64,000 bases of DNA, taken from Salibaculum sp035270045 (GTDB lineage: Bacteria; Pseudomonadota; Alphaproteobacteria; Rhodobacterales; Rhodobacteraceae). Each line of letters opens with the position of its first letter. Position 1 is the stretch's first letter. The translations under genes and the position numbers were made by a program. The notes under the pieces are model-generated. The model did not search any database and was not told where the DNA came from. It saw nothing but the letters and a program-made list of their open reading frames with translations. This document shows, piece after piece, positions 56,688-64,000 of the stretch. Location of the stretch: contig NZ_DATFIP010000062.1 in the NCBI RefSeq assembly GCF_035270045.1, positions 24,528 to 88,527 of the forward strand. Direction: 5' to 3'.

Positions 56688-57761
56688 ATGCGCCACAGTC
56701 TGCAAGAGATCGCCGCCGAACTGGGGGCAGAGACCCAGGGCGATGCCACCCTGACAGTGGAGCGCCTGGCAGAACCCGGTGCGGCGGGGCCCGATGACTT
56801 GGCCATGGCCCTGACCCCGAAGTTCGCCGACCAACTGGTTGCCGGTCGGGCCCGCGCCGCCGTGATCTGGCCTGATGCTGATATCGGGGCGCTGGGACTC
56901 GAGGGTGCCATCGTGGCCCCGCGTGGACGCCTCGCCATGGCCGGGCTGACGGAGATAATGGACGACGATCCCGTCTTCGCGGGGCTGTCCGGGCATCATT
57001 CCACGGCGGTGATCGACCCGACCGCCCAGGTGCCCGGGGATGCCGTGATCGGCCCGCTCGTGGTGATCGGCGCGGGGGTCGTCCTTGGCCCCGGCGCGCG
57101 GATCGGCCCCCATGTCAGCATCGGCCCCGGCGCGCGTATCGGCGCCGGGGCCACCCTGCACGCCGGGGTGCGGATCGGCGCCCGGGTGCACATCGGGGCG
57201 CGCTTCATCGCCCAGCCCGGCGCGGTCATCGGTGGCGATGGCTTTTCTTTCACCACCATGGGGCCGAGCAACGCCGAACGGGCCCGGCGCCAGCGCGGCG
57301 GCAGGCCGCTGGACCCGCCCTCCGATCCGGACGTCGAAGGCCGCTGGCACCGCATCCATTCACTGGGCGGGGTCGAGATCGGAGACGACGTGGAGATCGG
57401 CGCCAACAGCACCGTGGATGCCGGCACGATCCGTGCCACCCGCATCGGCAACGGCGTCAAGATCGATAACCTGGTCCAGGTCGGCCACAACGTGGTCCTT
57501 GGCGCGGACTGCCTGCTCTGTGCCCATGTTGCCGTCGCCGGGTCCAGCGTTCTGGGCGCGCGGGTGATCCTGGGCGGCAAGGCGGGTGTGGCCGACAATC
57601 TGAAGGTCGGGCGCGACGTGGTCGCCGGTGGCGGGGCGGTGATCCTTTCCGATGTCGGTGACGGCTTGTTCGTCAGCGGCCACCCGGCCAAGCCCACTCA
57701 TGCCCACCGCGCCGAACAAAGGGCCCTGCGCCGCCTGGTCCGTGGGCCGGGGGACGCATGA
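56688..57761 (+). CDS. lpxD: UDP-3-O-acylglucosamine N-acyltransferase LpxD
   Basis: A 357-residue acyltransferase of lipid A synthesis. The N-terminal uridine-binding domain spans about residues 1-100. A left-handed beta helix of hexapeptide repeats follows (VIGPLVVIGAGVVLGPGARIG), with the catalytic-His region in LVQVGHNVVLG. It transfers a 3-hydroxyacyl chain from an acyl carrier protein, and a dedicated carrier protein and ketoacyl synthase follow it. Confidence 0.95.
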   Translation: MRHSLQEIAAELGAETQGDATLTVERLAEPGAAGPDDLAMALTPKFADQLVAGRARAAVIWPDADIGALGLEGAIVAPRGRLAMAGLTEIMDDDPVFAGLSGHHSTAVIDPTAQVPGDAVIGPLVVIGAGVVLGPGARIGPHVSIGPGARIGAGATLHAGVRIGARVHIGARFIAQPGAVIGGDGFSFTTMGPSNAERARRQRGGRPLDPPSDPDVEGRWHRIHSLGGVEIGDDVEIGANSTVDAGTIRATRIGNGVKIDNLVQVGHNVVLGADCLLCAHVAVAGSSVLGARVILGGKAGVADNLKVGRDVVAGGGAVILSDVGDGLFVSGHPAKPTHAHRAEQRALRRLVRGPGDA

Positions 57762-57838
57762 GCGCCGGGGGCGAATAACGGTTTCCAAGGGCCCCCCGAA
57801 TCCCTAAATCAGTGGCAGGGAACGGTCGAGAGGACAAC

Positions 57839-58102
57839 ATGCGCGACGATATCGATGACAAGGTGATCGCAATCATCGCCGAGCAGGCCATGCTCGACCC
57901 GTCCGACGTGAGCCCCCAAAGTACGCTGGAGGATCTCGGCATCGACAGCCTCGGCCTTGTCGAAAGCATCTTCGCGATCGAGGAGACCTTTGACATTTCC
58001 GTCCCCTTCAACGCCAACGACCCCTCGGAAAGCGACTTCGACATTACATCGGTCAGCGCGATCATCGCGGCCGTCGAGCGGTTGGTGCAGGACCAGGCGT
58101 GA
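57839..58102 (+). CDS. Dedicated acyl carrier protein
   Basis: An 87-residue carrier protein with the phosphopantetheine serine Ser37 in LGIDSLGLVE. It is not the general AcpP (no DSLDTVELVMA block) and does not match AcpXL as I know it. GAGAGGA precedes ATG 57839. It overlaps the ketoacyl synthase start by 4 bp (GTGA), so they are made together, probably to build a special acyl chain. Confidence 0.93.
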   Translation: MRDDIDDKVIAIIAEQAMLDPSDVSPQSTLEDLGIDSLGLVESIFAIEETFDISVPFNANDPSESDFDITSVSAIIAAVERLVQDQA

Positions 58103-59313
58103 CCCACCGTGTGGTCATCACCGGAGCCGGCACGATCAACGCCCTGGGCCACGATGTGCCCGCCACGCTGGAGGCCATGCGCGAGGGGCGCTGCGGTATT
58201 GGCCCGCTGACCATCCGCGATGTGGATCGGCTCGCGGTAAAGATCGGCGGGCAGGTCACGGACTACGACGAACAGACCCATTTCAACCGCCAGCAAATCT
58301 CGCTCTACGACCGCTTCACCCAGTTCACCCTGCTGGCCGCGCGCGAGGCGCTGGGGCAGGCGGGGTTGTCCTTTTCGGGCGAACTGGCGGACCGGTCCGG
58401 CGTCGTGCTGGGCACCTCGGGAGGGGGGCTGAACACCCAGGACGAGAATTACCGCGCCGTCTACGAAGAGGGCAAGAACCGGGTCCATCCGTTCATCGTG
58501 CCCAAGCTGATGAACAATGCCGCCGCCAGCCATGTCAGCATGGAATGGAACCTGCGCGGGCCGTCCTTCACCGTCGCCACTGCCTGTGCCTCCTCCAACC
58601 ACGCCATGGGGCAGGCCTTCAACATGATCCGGACCGGCATGGCCGACGTGATGCTGACCGGCGGGTCGGAGTCCATGCTGTGCTTTGGCGGGGTCAAGGC
58701 CTGGGAAGGACTGCGGGTCATGTCCAAGGACGCCTGCCGCCCCTTCAGCGCCACCCGGAACGGCATGGTCCAGGGCGAGGGCGCTGGCGTCTTCGTCTTC
58801 GAGCGGCTGGACCACGCGAAGAAGCGGGGCGCCGAGATCCTGGCCGAGGTGACGGGATTTGCCATGTCCTCGGATGCCTCGGACATCGTGATGCCCTCGA
58901 AACAGGGGGCAGCGCGGGCCATCGCCGGTGCGCTGCGCGACGGCCGTCTCGACCGGGGCGATGTGGGATATATCAACGCACACGGCACTGGCACAGCGGC
59001 CAATGACAAGACCGAATGCGCCGCCGTCGCAGATGTTTTCGGCGCGCAGGCGGATAACCTCATGATCTCCTCGACCAAGTCCATGCACGGCCACCTGATC
59101 GGCGGCACGGGGGCGGTGGAACTGCTGGCCTGCATCATGGCCCTGCGCGACGGTGTCGTGGCCCCCACCATCGGCTACGAGGAGTTCGACCCCGAATGCG
59201 CGCTCGACGTGGTGCCCAATGAAGCGCGCGAGGCCTCTGTCCGGGTGGCGCTGTCAAACGCCTTCGCCTTCGGCGGGCTGAACGCGGTGCTGGCGCTTGG
59301 TAAGGCCCCCTGA
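58099..59313 (+). CDS. Beta-ketoacyl-ACP synthase (KAS II/FabF-like)
   Basis: A 404-residue condensing enzyme starting at GTG 58099. The catalytic triad is readable: Cys163 in TACASSNHA, His295 in INAHGTGTAAND and His332 in MHGHLIGG. The overlap with the carrier protein gene and proximity of lpxD suggest chain elongation for an outer-membrane lipid, such as a long or unusual 3-hydroxy acyl group of lipid A. A second, housekeeping FabF is expected elsewhere in the genome. Confidence 0.94.
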   Translation: MTHRVVITGAGTINALGHDVPATLEAMREGRCGIGPLTIRDVDRLAVKIGGQVTDYDEQTHFNRQQISLYDRFTQFTLLAAREALGQAGLSFSGELADRSGVVLGTSGGGLNTQDENYRAVYEEGKNRVHPFIVPKLMNNAAASHVSMEWNLRGPSFTVATACASSNHAMGQAFNMIRTGMADVMLTGGSESMLCFGGVKAWEGLRVMSKDACRPFSATRNGMVQGEGAGVFVFERLDHAKKRGAEILAEVTGFAMSSDASDIVMPSKQGAARAIAGALRDGRLDRGDVGYINAHGTGTAANDKTECAAVADVFGAQADNLMISSTKSMHGHLIGGTGAVELLACIMALRDGVVAPTIGYEEFDPECALDVVPNEAREASVRVALSNAFAFGGLNAVLALGKAP

Positions 59314-59444
59314 CGCGGCGGACACCGGCTTGCCGATACGCTGCAACGCATGGCGCCCGCCGGGAATAATGACGGTTTTCCTATAAGTTTCAAAGTGATA
59401 CCGACATGGCTGGTCCGAATGGAACAACGATGGAGGTCAAGGCG

Positions 59445-60026
59445 ATGCGATGCTACACAGCCCTTTTCGCGATGACGGCCAGTTTCTGCGCCGGCGAGGT
59501 TGCGGCACAGGACTGGAATTTCGACGTGTTCGCGGGCGTGACGACCGAGAATGAACTGGAATGGAATGCCGGCGATTACGACACCGACGCCGGCCGGATT
59601 TTCGGCCTGGGTGTTTCCAGGAGCGATGTTGTCGTTCCCGGGCTCGAACTCGGGCTGGAATACAGCAGGTCGGATAGCGTCTATTCCACCAGTGACCCCA
59701 ACGCCATTTCGGGCGATGCCCTGATGGCGACAGCGCGCTACGATGTCGTGCAGACCGGGGGGGTCGAGGTCTATGGCGGCCTTGGCCTCGGCGCTGTTCA
59801 GGTGACCTTCGATAACGAGAATGTGGGGTATTCCAGATCCGAGACCGTAGGTGGCGGCCAGCTCATGATCGGCGCGCGCTATGCGCTCACGCCGCGATCC
59901 AAGGTCTTCGTCGAGGCACGAAAGCTTGACACGTTCGAAGATGCGCAGGTCGCGCTGCAGAATTCGCCCGCGACGGCAGAGTACAACGCAACGAACGTGC
60001 TGATCGGGTTCCGCCAGTCCTTTTGA
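59445..60026 (+). CDS. Small outer-membrane beta-barrel protein
   Basis: A 193-residue exported protein. Signal peptide MRCYTALFAMTASFCAGEVA is followed by alternating hydrophobic/polar strands and ends in a C-terminal phenylalanine (GFRQSF), the outer-membrane insertion signal. GGAGG lies 8 bases before ATG 59445; ATG 59406 and 59430 are alternatives. It looks like an OmpA/OmpW-like eight-strand barrel; function unknown. Confidence 0.85.
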   Translation: MRCYTALFAMTASFCAGEVAAQDWNFDVFAGVTTENELEWNAGDYDTDAGRIFGLGVSRSDVVVPGLELGLEYSRSDSVYSTSDPNAISGDALMATARYDVVQTGGVEVYGGLGLGAVQVTFDNENVGYSRSETVGGGQLMIGARYALTPRSKVFVEARKLDTFEDAQVALQNSPATAEYNATNVLIGFRQSF

Positions 60027-60051
60027 TGAATCCTGTCCTCGGGACACGTCG

Positions 60052-60082
60052 CGCCGCCCCGGCAATCCGGGGCGGCGTTTGT
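60052..60082. terminator. Strong terminator between convergent barrel and IalB genes
   Basis: Perfect 11-bp arms CGCCGCCCCGG / CCGGGGCGGCG with loop CAAT, followed by TTTGT on the plus strand. It serves the barrel gene, and possibly the opposite gene as well. Confidence 0.85.
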
Positions 60083-60098
60083 CTTGCGGGGTCCCGCC

Positions 60099-60689
60099 TC
60101 AGAGCGAGTCGAAGGCGGCGGTGAAGCCAGACAGGGACACGGTCAGCACGACCTCTTGTTCAGGGGCGGCAAAGGGCACCAGGCGCAGCGTCGCCTCGGC
60201 CCCGGCCTTGAACAGCCCGACATCCTGCTCGGTGAAGCCCACGCGGGCGATGCAGCCGCCCTGGTTGCAGGTGGTGAACTGGAAGCGCCGGGCGGTGCCG
60301 CCATCCACGCGCAGGGTCAACTGTTCGGTCAGCAGCGTGCCCAGCGGCGCCACGATGGTCGCGCCCGCGGCCGCCTGTCCCTCGTCGAGGCTGACCATCG
60401 AGACCTCGGCCACATCGTTGCCCTCCTCGTCGGACAGCAACTGGTAGATCTGGCAGGGGTCCTCGCCCTCTTCGGTGCGCAGGCAGCGCACGGACCAGTC
60501 GCCATACTCGTCGCGGACGTATTGCTGGCCCGGCTGCGGGTCCTCGGTGATCGGGTTGCCGTCCTCGTCGACGGGGGTGCCCATGTCGAGCGTGGTGGCC
60601 GGCTCGGTTGCACCGTCGTCCTGCGCCATGACGGGCAGGCCGAGCATCGCCAGGACGGCCACGAGGGAGAGTGTAGTCTTTGGTGTCAT
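60099..60689 (-). CDS. Invasion-associated locus B (IalB) family protein
   Basis: A 196-residue exported protein. Signal peptide MTPKTTLSLVAVLAMLGLPVMA is followed by an acidic linker (DEDGNPITEDPQPGQ) and the IalB domain: YGDWSVRCLRTEEGEDPCQIYQLL, LTLRVDGGTARRFQFTTCNQGGCIARVGF. Two cysteine pairs are likely disulfide-bonded in the periplasm. The family is common in alphaproteobacteria, first noted in Bartonella; in free-living species its role is unknown. ATG 60689 is chosen over GTG 60701. Confidence 0.9.
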   Translation of the reverse strand: MTPKTTLSLVAVLAMLGLPVMAQDDGATEPATTLDMGTPVDEDGNPITEDPQPGQQYVRDEYGDWSVRCLRTEEGEDPCQIYQLLSDEEGNDVAEVSMVSLDEGQAAAGATIVAPLGTLLTEQLTLRVDGGTARRFQFTTCNQGGCIARVGFTEQDVGLFKAGAEATLRLVPFAAPEQEVVLTVSLSGFTAAFDSL

Positions 60690-60844
60690 GTTCGCGTCCA
60701 CTTGGTTTCAGATTGCGGCTGGCCTAGCATGGATCAACCCGGCTGTCAGACCGAAATCCGGCCGCGTTCACCAATGGGCGCCTCCCTGCAAGCGTCGTAG
60801 GCGGCGCGCCGCGCAGCGGGCAGGATGGCCAATGACCCCGCAAA

Positions 60845-60905
60845 TGAAAAAGGGCCCTCACGGACCCTTTCCCATTTCTCCCTGTCGGACTTGGCCGACT
60901 TATCG
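60845..60905 (-). ncRNA. Candidate small RNA or attenuator leader
   Basis: A transcript from about 60905 to 60845 (about 60 bases) would be bounded by the promoter at 60911-60939 and the intrinsic terminator at 60847-60867. It includes a stem GTCGG/CCGAC and a purine-rich ribosome-binding-site-like AGGGAG. It is not a known family to me. Because the IalB gene lies downstream on the same strand, it may instead be a leader with an attenuator. Confidence 0.45.
60847..60867 (-). terminator. Intrinsic terminator, minus strand
   Basis: Minus strand reads GGGTCC-GTGA-GGGCCC then TTTTT, with one T-G wobble pair in the stem. No protein-coding gene ends here on the minus strand. Confidence 0.7.
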
Positions 60906-60910
60906 TGGCG

Positions 60911-60939
60911 ACGCTACGAAACCCCGCCCCCCGCGTCAA
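60911..60939 (-). promoter_or_regulatory. Sigma-70-type promoter, minus strand
   Basis: Minus strand: TTGACG (60934-60939), exact 17-bp spacer, TAGCGT (60911-60916). It directs transcription toward the candidate small RNA and the IalB gene. Confidence 0.5.
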
Positions 60940-61010
60940 CAGCCAAATGTGACATTCTGTCATGGTGGCCATGACGCCTCGTGATGAGAGCGGGAAGAAG
61001 CGCCTGCGCG

Positions 61011-61038
61011 CGAAAAAGGCCGCGCCCGGAGGCGCGGC
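61011..61038 (-). terminator. Second intrinsic terminator, minus strand
   Basis: Perfect 8-bp arms GCCGCGCC / GGCGCGGC with a 4-base loop, followed on the minus strand by C and five T. No minus-strand gene ends here, so it implies an unannotated short transcript beginning between here and about 61150. Just upstream on that strand is CTTCCTCCC, complementary to ribosome-binding sites. Confidence 0.7.
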
Positions 61039-61159
61039 AAGTCTGACAGGGAGGAAGCCCGCCGCCGAAGGACTTGGACAGCGGGACCTCTTCAGACTCG
61101 CACAATAGGGTTAACAATGTATTCTCTCTCCCGACGATGGGGGCTGGAAGGGGAATGCC

Positions 61160-62719
61160 ATGGATCAGGATCACGGCAGGGGCCTTTTCATAGGCGGTGG
61201 CGGGTCGGATCATGCCGATTCTCAGCACCTGCGGTGGGACAAGGCGAACCGCCACGGGCTGATCGCCGGGGCCACCGGCACCGGCAAGACCGTGACGCTG
61301 CAAATCCTGGCCGAAGGGTTCTCGGCGGCCGGGGTCCCGGTGTTCCTGTCGGATGTGAAGGGCGACCTTTCGGGGCTGGCCCGGCCCGGCAGCCCGGATT
61401 TCAAGCTGCACGACGCCTTCATGGACCGTGCGGATACCATCGGTCTGAACCTGGCCTATTCGGACACGCCCGTGACCTTCTGGGATCTCTTCGGCGCGCA
61501 GGGCCACCCTGTGCGCACGACAGTGGCCGAGATGGGCCCGCTTCTGCTGTCGCGGCTCATGGGCCTGTCGGAGGCTCAGGAGGGTGTGCTCAACGTCGCC
61601 TTCCGCGTGGCCGACGAGGAGGGCCTGCCGCTTCTGGATCTGGAGGACTTGCAATCCCTGCTGCTCTGGGTCGGACAGAATGCCCGGGCGCTTTCGCTGC
61701 GCTATGGCAATGTCGCCACCTCCTCGGTCGGGGCGATCCAGCGCGAATTGCTCGTGCTGGAAAACCAGGGCGGAGACCGGCTGTTCGGGGAACCGGCGCT
61801 GGAGCTGGCCGACATGATGGCCACCGCGCCGGATGGTCGCGGCCGCGTCAACGTGCTGGCCGCCGACAGGCTGATGGCCAATCCCCAGCTGTACGCGACC
61901 TTCCTGCTTTGGCTGCTGTCGGAGTTGTTCGAGTCGCTGCCCGAGGTCGGCAACCCGGACAAGCCGCGGCTGGTCTTCTTTTTCGACGAGGCGCACCTGC
62001 TTTTCGACGATGCCCCCAAGGTGCTGGTCGACAAGGTCGAACAGGTCGCGCGGCTGATCCGGTCCAAGGGGGTCGGGGTCTATTTCGTCACCCAGAGCCC
62101 GGCCGATATTCCCGAGGATGTGCTGGGCCAACTGGGCAACCGAATTCAGCATGCGCTGCGCGCCTTTACCGCCCGTGACCAGCGTGCGCTCAGGCAGGCC
62201 GCCGAGACCTACCGCCCCAACCCCGCCTTCGAGACCGCCGAAGCGATCACCCGCGTGGGCACCGGTGAGGCCGTGACCTCGATGCTGGATGCCGAGGGCG
62301 TGCCGGGCATGGTCGAACGCACCCTGATCCGGCCCCCGTCGTCGCAGTTGGGGCCGATCACCGGTGCCGAGCGCGCCGCCGTGATGGCCGCCAGCCCCCT
62401 GGCGGGGAAATACGACATACCTCTGGACCGCGACAGCGCCGCCGAGATGCTGGCGCAGCGGGCCGAGGCCGCCGCCAGGGCGGCAGAGCAGACCGAGGCC
62501 CGAGGGGCCGGGCTGGTGGAAGACGAACGCGAATTCCGCAATGCTCGCCGCTATGACGGCGGTCGGGCTGGGGCCGCGTCGCGCCCCTGGTCCACTCGCC
62601 ATCGCCACGATGACGGCCTGGGCGAAAGCATCGCCAAGGTTGTGGCGAGGGAATTGAAAGGCACCACCGGCCGCCGCATCGTGCGGGGCCTTCTGGGCGG
62701 GCTTTTCAAGGGCCGTTGA
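61160..62719 (+). CDS. HerA-like/DUF853 ATPase (YjgR-type)
   Basis: A 519-residue P-loop ATPase. Walker A is GATGTGKTVTLQ, Walker B RLVFFFDEAHLLFDDAP, with the sensor VYFVTQSPADIPEDVLGQLGNR and Arg-finger-like RDQRALRQAAETY regions. This matches the DUF853/YjgR group of HerA-FtsK superfamily ATPases. The C-terminal 90 residues are charged and low in complexity. Its cellular role is not established. It stands alone. Confidence 0.92.
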   Translation: MDQDHGRGLFIGGGGSDHADSQHLRWDKANRHGLIAGATGTGKTVTLQILAEGFSAAGVPVFLSDVKGDLSGLARPGSPDFKLHDAFMDRADTIGLNLAYSDTPVTFWDLFGAQGHPVRTTVAEMGPLLLSRLMGLSEAQEGVLNVAFRVADEEGLPLLDLEDLQSLLLWVGQNARALSLRYGNVATSSVGAIQRELLVLENQGGDRLFGEPALELADMMATAPDGRGRVNVLAADRLMANPQLYATFLLWLLSELFESLPEVGNPDKPRLVFFFDEAHLLFDDAPKVLVDKVEQVARLIRSKGVGVYFVTQSPADIPEDVLGQLGNRIQHALRAFTARDQRALRQAAETYRPNPAFETAEAITRVGTGEAVTSMLDAEGVPGMVERTLIRPPSSQLGPITGAERAAVMAASPLAGKYDIPLDRDSAAEMLAQRAEAAARAAEQTEARGAGLVEDEREFRNARRYDGGRAGAASRPWSTRHRHDDGLGESIAKVVARELKGTTGRRIVRGLLGGLFKGR

Positions 62720-62939
62720 GTCGCGGGCCACGAGGCCGGACAGGCCCGGGCCAAAGGAATTTTTCTTCGGTCGCACGAATGCAACATCCGCGATTCATTC
62801 GGGTCAGTGCTGGAGTTATGGCAAGCCGTTGCGTTCGGCCCCCCTCCGAGGGCCGGAGCCGGAAACTCTCACCTCTTGGAATTGTCCAATGATTACGTTT
62901 GGTTGACCGTATCCAGTGCGATCAAGAGGAGACTGCACC

Positions 62940-63800
62940 ATGAAACGACTGTTCCTTTCCACAGCGGTCATCGCGGTGCTGCCGATGGCGGCGGTTGCCG
63001 ATAGCGGCACGGTGACGCTAGGCTATGGCCAGACCGGCGACGGTGGAAACACCGATTTCGACTCTCTCATGCTGAACGGCACGTTTTCCCGCGACATGGG
63101 AAACGGAGTCATGGTCGACCTGACCGGGCGTTCCAACCGGCTTGACGACGGGTCCGATGTTGCCGAGATCTACGATGTTTTCGGCTCGGTGAGCTATCGG
63201 TTTGCAAACGGTCTGACCGCGGGGGCGTACCTGCAACGGTTCGCCCTGGACGACGGCGGTTCGCTTACGCTGGACAGCTACGGTCTGACGCTCGGCTACA
63301 GCCTGTCGAATTTCGAGGTCGACGCCTATGTCGGGCGCTCCGAATTGGATAGTGGTGCAGGCGCCGATCTGGATGATTGGGGCCTGTCGGCCAGCTATTC
63401 GACCCCCGAAACGGGTGTCTATGCCGCCTACCAGAGCATGGAAGAAGGCGGCGACAAGATCGAGATGACCGGGCTGGGCGGCCACTACAAGTTCCGCTCG
63501 GGGTTCGCCCTATTCGGCGGGGTGATCGGTGCGGACGTCGAAGGTGACGACTACCAGGTTGCCGGCATCGGCGGGTCCTATGCCTTTGACGCCGGTCTCT
63601 CTGGCCGGCCGCTTGTCCTGTCGGGGGAATACCGGAAGGTCGAGGATAAGGCCTTCGGCGATGACTTCGACGGCTTCGCCTTGATGGTAACGCTGCCCTT
63701 CGGCGATGCCGATGGGGCCGTGCCGGATTCCAGTGTCGCGGGCAGCATCGCCAACCCCGGCTACTCGGCCTATGGCACATTCTACGACACCGCGTTCTGA
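62940..63800 (+). CDS. Porin-like outer-membrane barrel protein
   Basis: A 286-residue exported protein. Signal peptide MKRLFLSTAVIAVLPMAAVA is followed by regular amphipathic strands (VTLGYGQTGDGG, LTAGAYLQRFALDD, YGLTLGYSLSNFEVDAYVGRS in parts) and a terminal phenylalanine (FYDTAF). These point to a beta barrel. AAGAGGAG precedes ATG 62940. It is shorter than trimeric porins; specificity is unknown. A strong terminator follows. Confidence 0.85.
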   Translation: MKRLFLSTAVIAVLPMAAVADSGTVTLGYGQTGDGGNTDFDSLMLNGTFSRDMGNGVMVDLTGRSNRLDDGSDVAEIYDVFGSVSYRFANGLTAGAYLQRFALDDGGSLTLDSYGLTLGYSLSNFEVDAYVGRSELDSGAGADLDDWGLSASYSTPETGVYAAYQSMEEGGDKIEMTGLGGHYKFRSGFALFGGVIGADVEGDDYQVAGIGGSYAFDAGLSGRPLVLSGEYRKVEDKAFGDDFDGFALMVTLPFGDADGAVPDSSVAGSIANPGYSAYGTFYDTAF

Positions 63801-63828
63801 TCGCGGGGCTTTCGTGTCATCACACCAA

Positions 63829-63854
63829 GGGCGGCCCCGTGGCCGCCCTTTTTT
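63829..63854 (+). terminator. Intrinsic terminator of the porin-like gene
   Basis: Perfect 8-bp arms GGGCGGCC / GGCCGCCC with loop CCGT, followed by six T. Confidence 0.92.
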
Positions 63855-63883
63855 CGTGCCTGCACCTGCCGGCTCCTGGCGGG

Positions 63884-64000
63884 TCACAGCCGGCTGATGC
63901 GCAGATGTGTCAGGCGGTTTTCTTCCCTTTCGAGCACCTCGAAGCGGAAGTCGTGGAAGGAGAAGACCTGGCCTGCCGCGGGGATCATCTGGGCCTCGTG
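63884..64000 (-). CDS. C-terminus of a CorC/HlyC-domain protein (cut by window edge)
   Basis: The last 38 residues are visible, ending at the stop at 63884-63886. The sequence GQVFSFHDFRFEVLEREENR, then LTHLRISRL, matches the transporter-associated CorC/HlyC domain that ends CNNM and CorC proteins. A family resemblance to the C-terminus of the gene at 52703-53974 is seen, but this is a different gene. The rest lies beyond the window. Confidence 0.8.
   Translation of the reverse strand, partial: HEAQMIPAAGQVFSFHDFRFEVLEREENRLTHLRISRL

Larger units (their letters stand above)
60690..61159. other. 470-bp gene-free region with two minus-strand terminators
   Basis: It contains a minus-strand promoter (60911-60939), a terminator at 60847-60867 and a second minus-strand terminator at 61011-61038. 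It also contains a pair of near-complementary sequences, CTCCCTGTCGGACTTGGC at 60878-60895 and GCAAGTCTGACAGGGAG at 61037-61053. No open reading frame in it looks coding. Confidence 0.6.

Overview
The window is a GC-rich alphaproteobacterial chromosome segment that most resembles the Rhodobacterales (Roseobacter/Paracoccaceae) group. Pointers are: a recA gene preceded by the alphaproteobacterial SOS box GAAC-N7-GAAC; an iscR-(cysteine desulfurase)-sufB-...-sufC-sufD-...-sufS operon whose IscR lacks the usual three cysteines; neighbouring monomeric and dimeric NADP-isocitrate dehydrogenases; and an IalB-family protein. No phage, insertion sequence, CRISPR array or rRNA was seen. One tRNA gene (Arg, anticodon CCG) is present.

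Positions 1-23005 form a large accessory catabolic region for inositol-type compounds. Its left arm resembles the rhizobial moc (rhizopine) genes: a MocD-like histidine-box oxygenase, a MocE-like Rieske ferredoxin, a PanB-like protein that appears to lack its metal ligands, a divergent iolB/iolC/class II aldolase set, two Gfo/Idh/MocA dehydrogenases, two TIM-barrel isomerase/dehydratase-like proteins and three LacI-family regulators (one cut by the window edge). The right arm is an ABC sugar importer followed by a canonical iolG-iolC(DUF2090 fusion)-iolD-iolE operon. That operon then runs through a phytanoyl-CoA-dioxygenase-like enzyme, a 67-residue membrane protein and a second iolB. The region therefore encodes two sets of lower inositol-pathway enzymes and two unrelated iron oxygenases. 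My reading is uptake of an O-methylated and/or aminated inositol, removal of substituents, dehydrogenation, then ring opening and aldol cleavage. The substrate is an inference.

Positions 23048-26801 hold the zinc uptake locus znuA / zur-znuC-znuB and an NsrR-like regulator. Positions 26968-38984 are mostly housekeeping: recA, alaS, a DUF1330 gene, typA, an SMR transporter, a YitT protein, two NADP-isocitrate dehydrogenases, a small unknown gene and an alpha/beta hydrolase.

Positions 39141-47801 form the Fe-S assembly operon, which also carries a FkbM-type methyltransferase and two YIP1-type membrane proteins. A perfect palindrome, TTAGAA-N3-TTCTAA, lies before iscR. A near-identical copy lies inside the cysteine desulfurase gene, in an AT-rich patch of unusual codons.

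Positions 47820-64000 carry a membrane-anchored spermidine-synthase-like protein, tRNA-Arg, a P-type ATPase, a CNNM/HlyC protein, a Tat-exported DUF882 protein, an L,D-transpeptidase, lpxD with a dedicated acyl carrier protein and ketoacyl synthase, an outer-membrane barrel protein, an IalB-family protein, a HerA-like ATPase, a second barrel protein and the tail of another CorC/HlyC-domain protein. The 470-bp gap at 60690-61159 holds two minus-strand terminators and a promoter that suggest small RNAs or attenuators.
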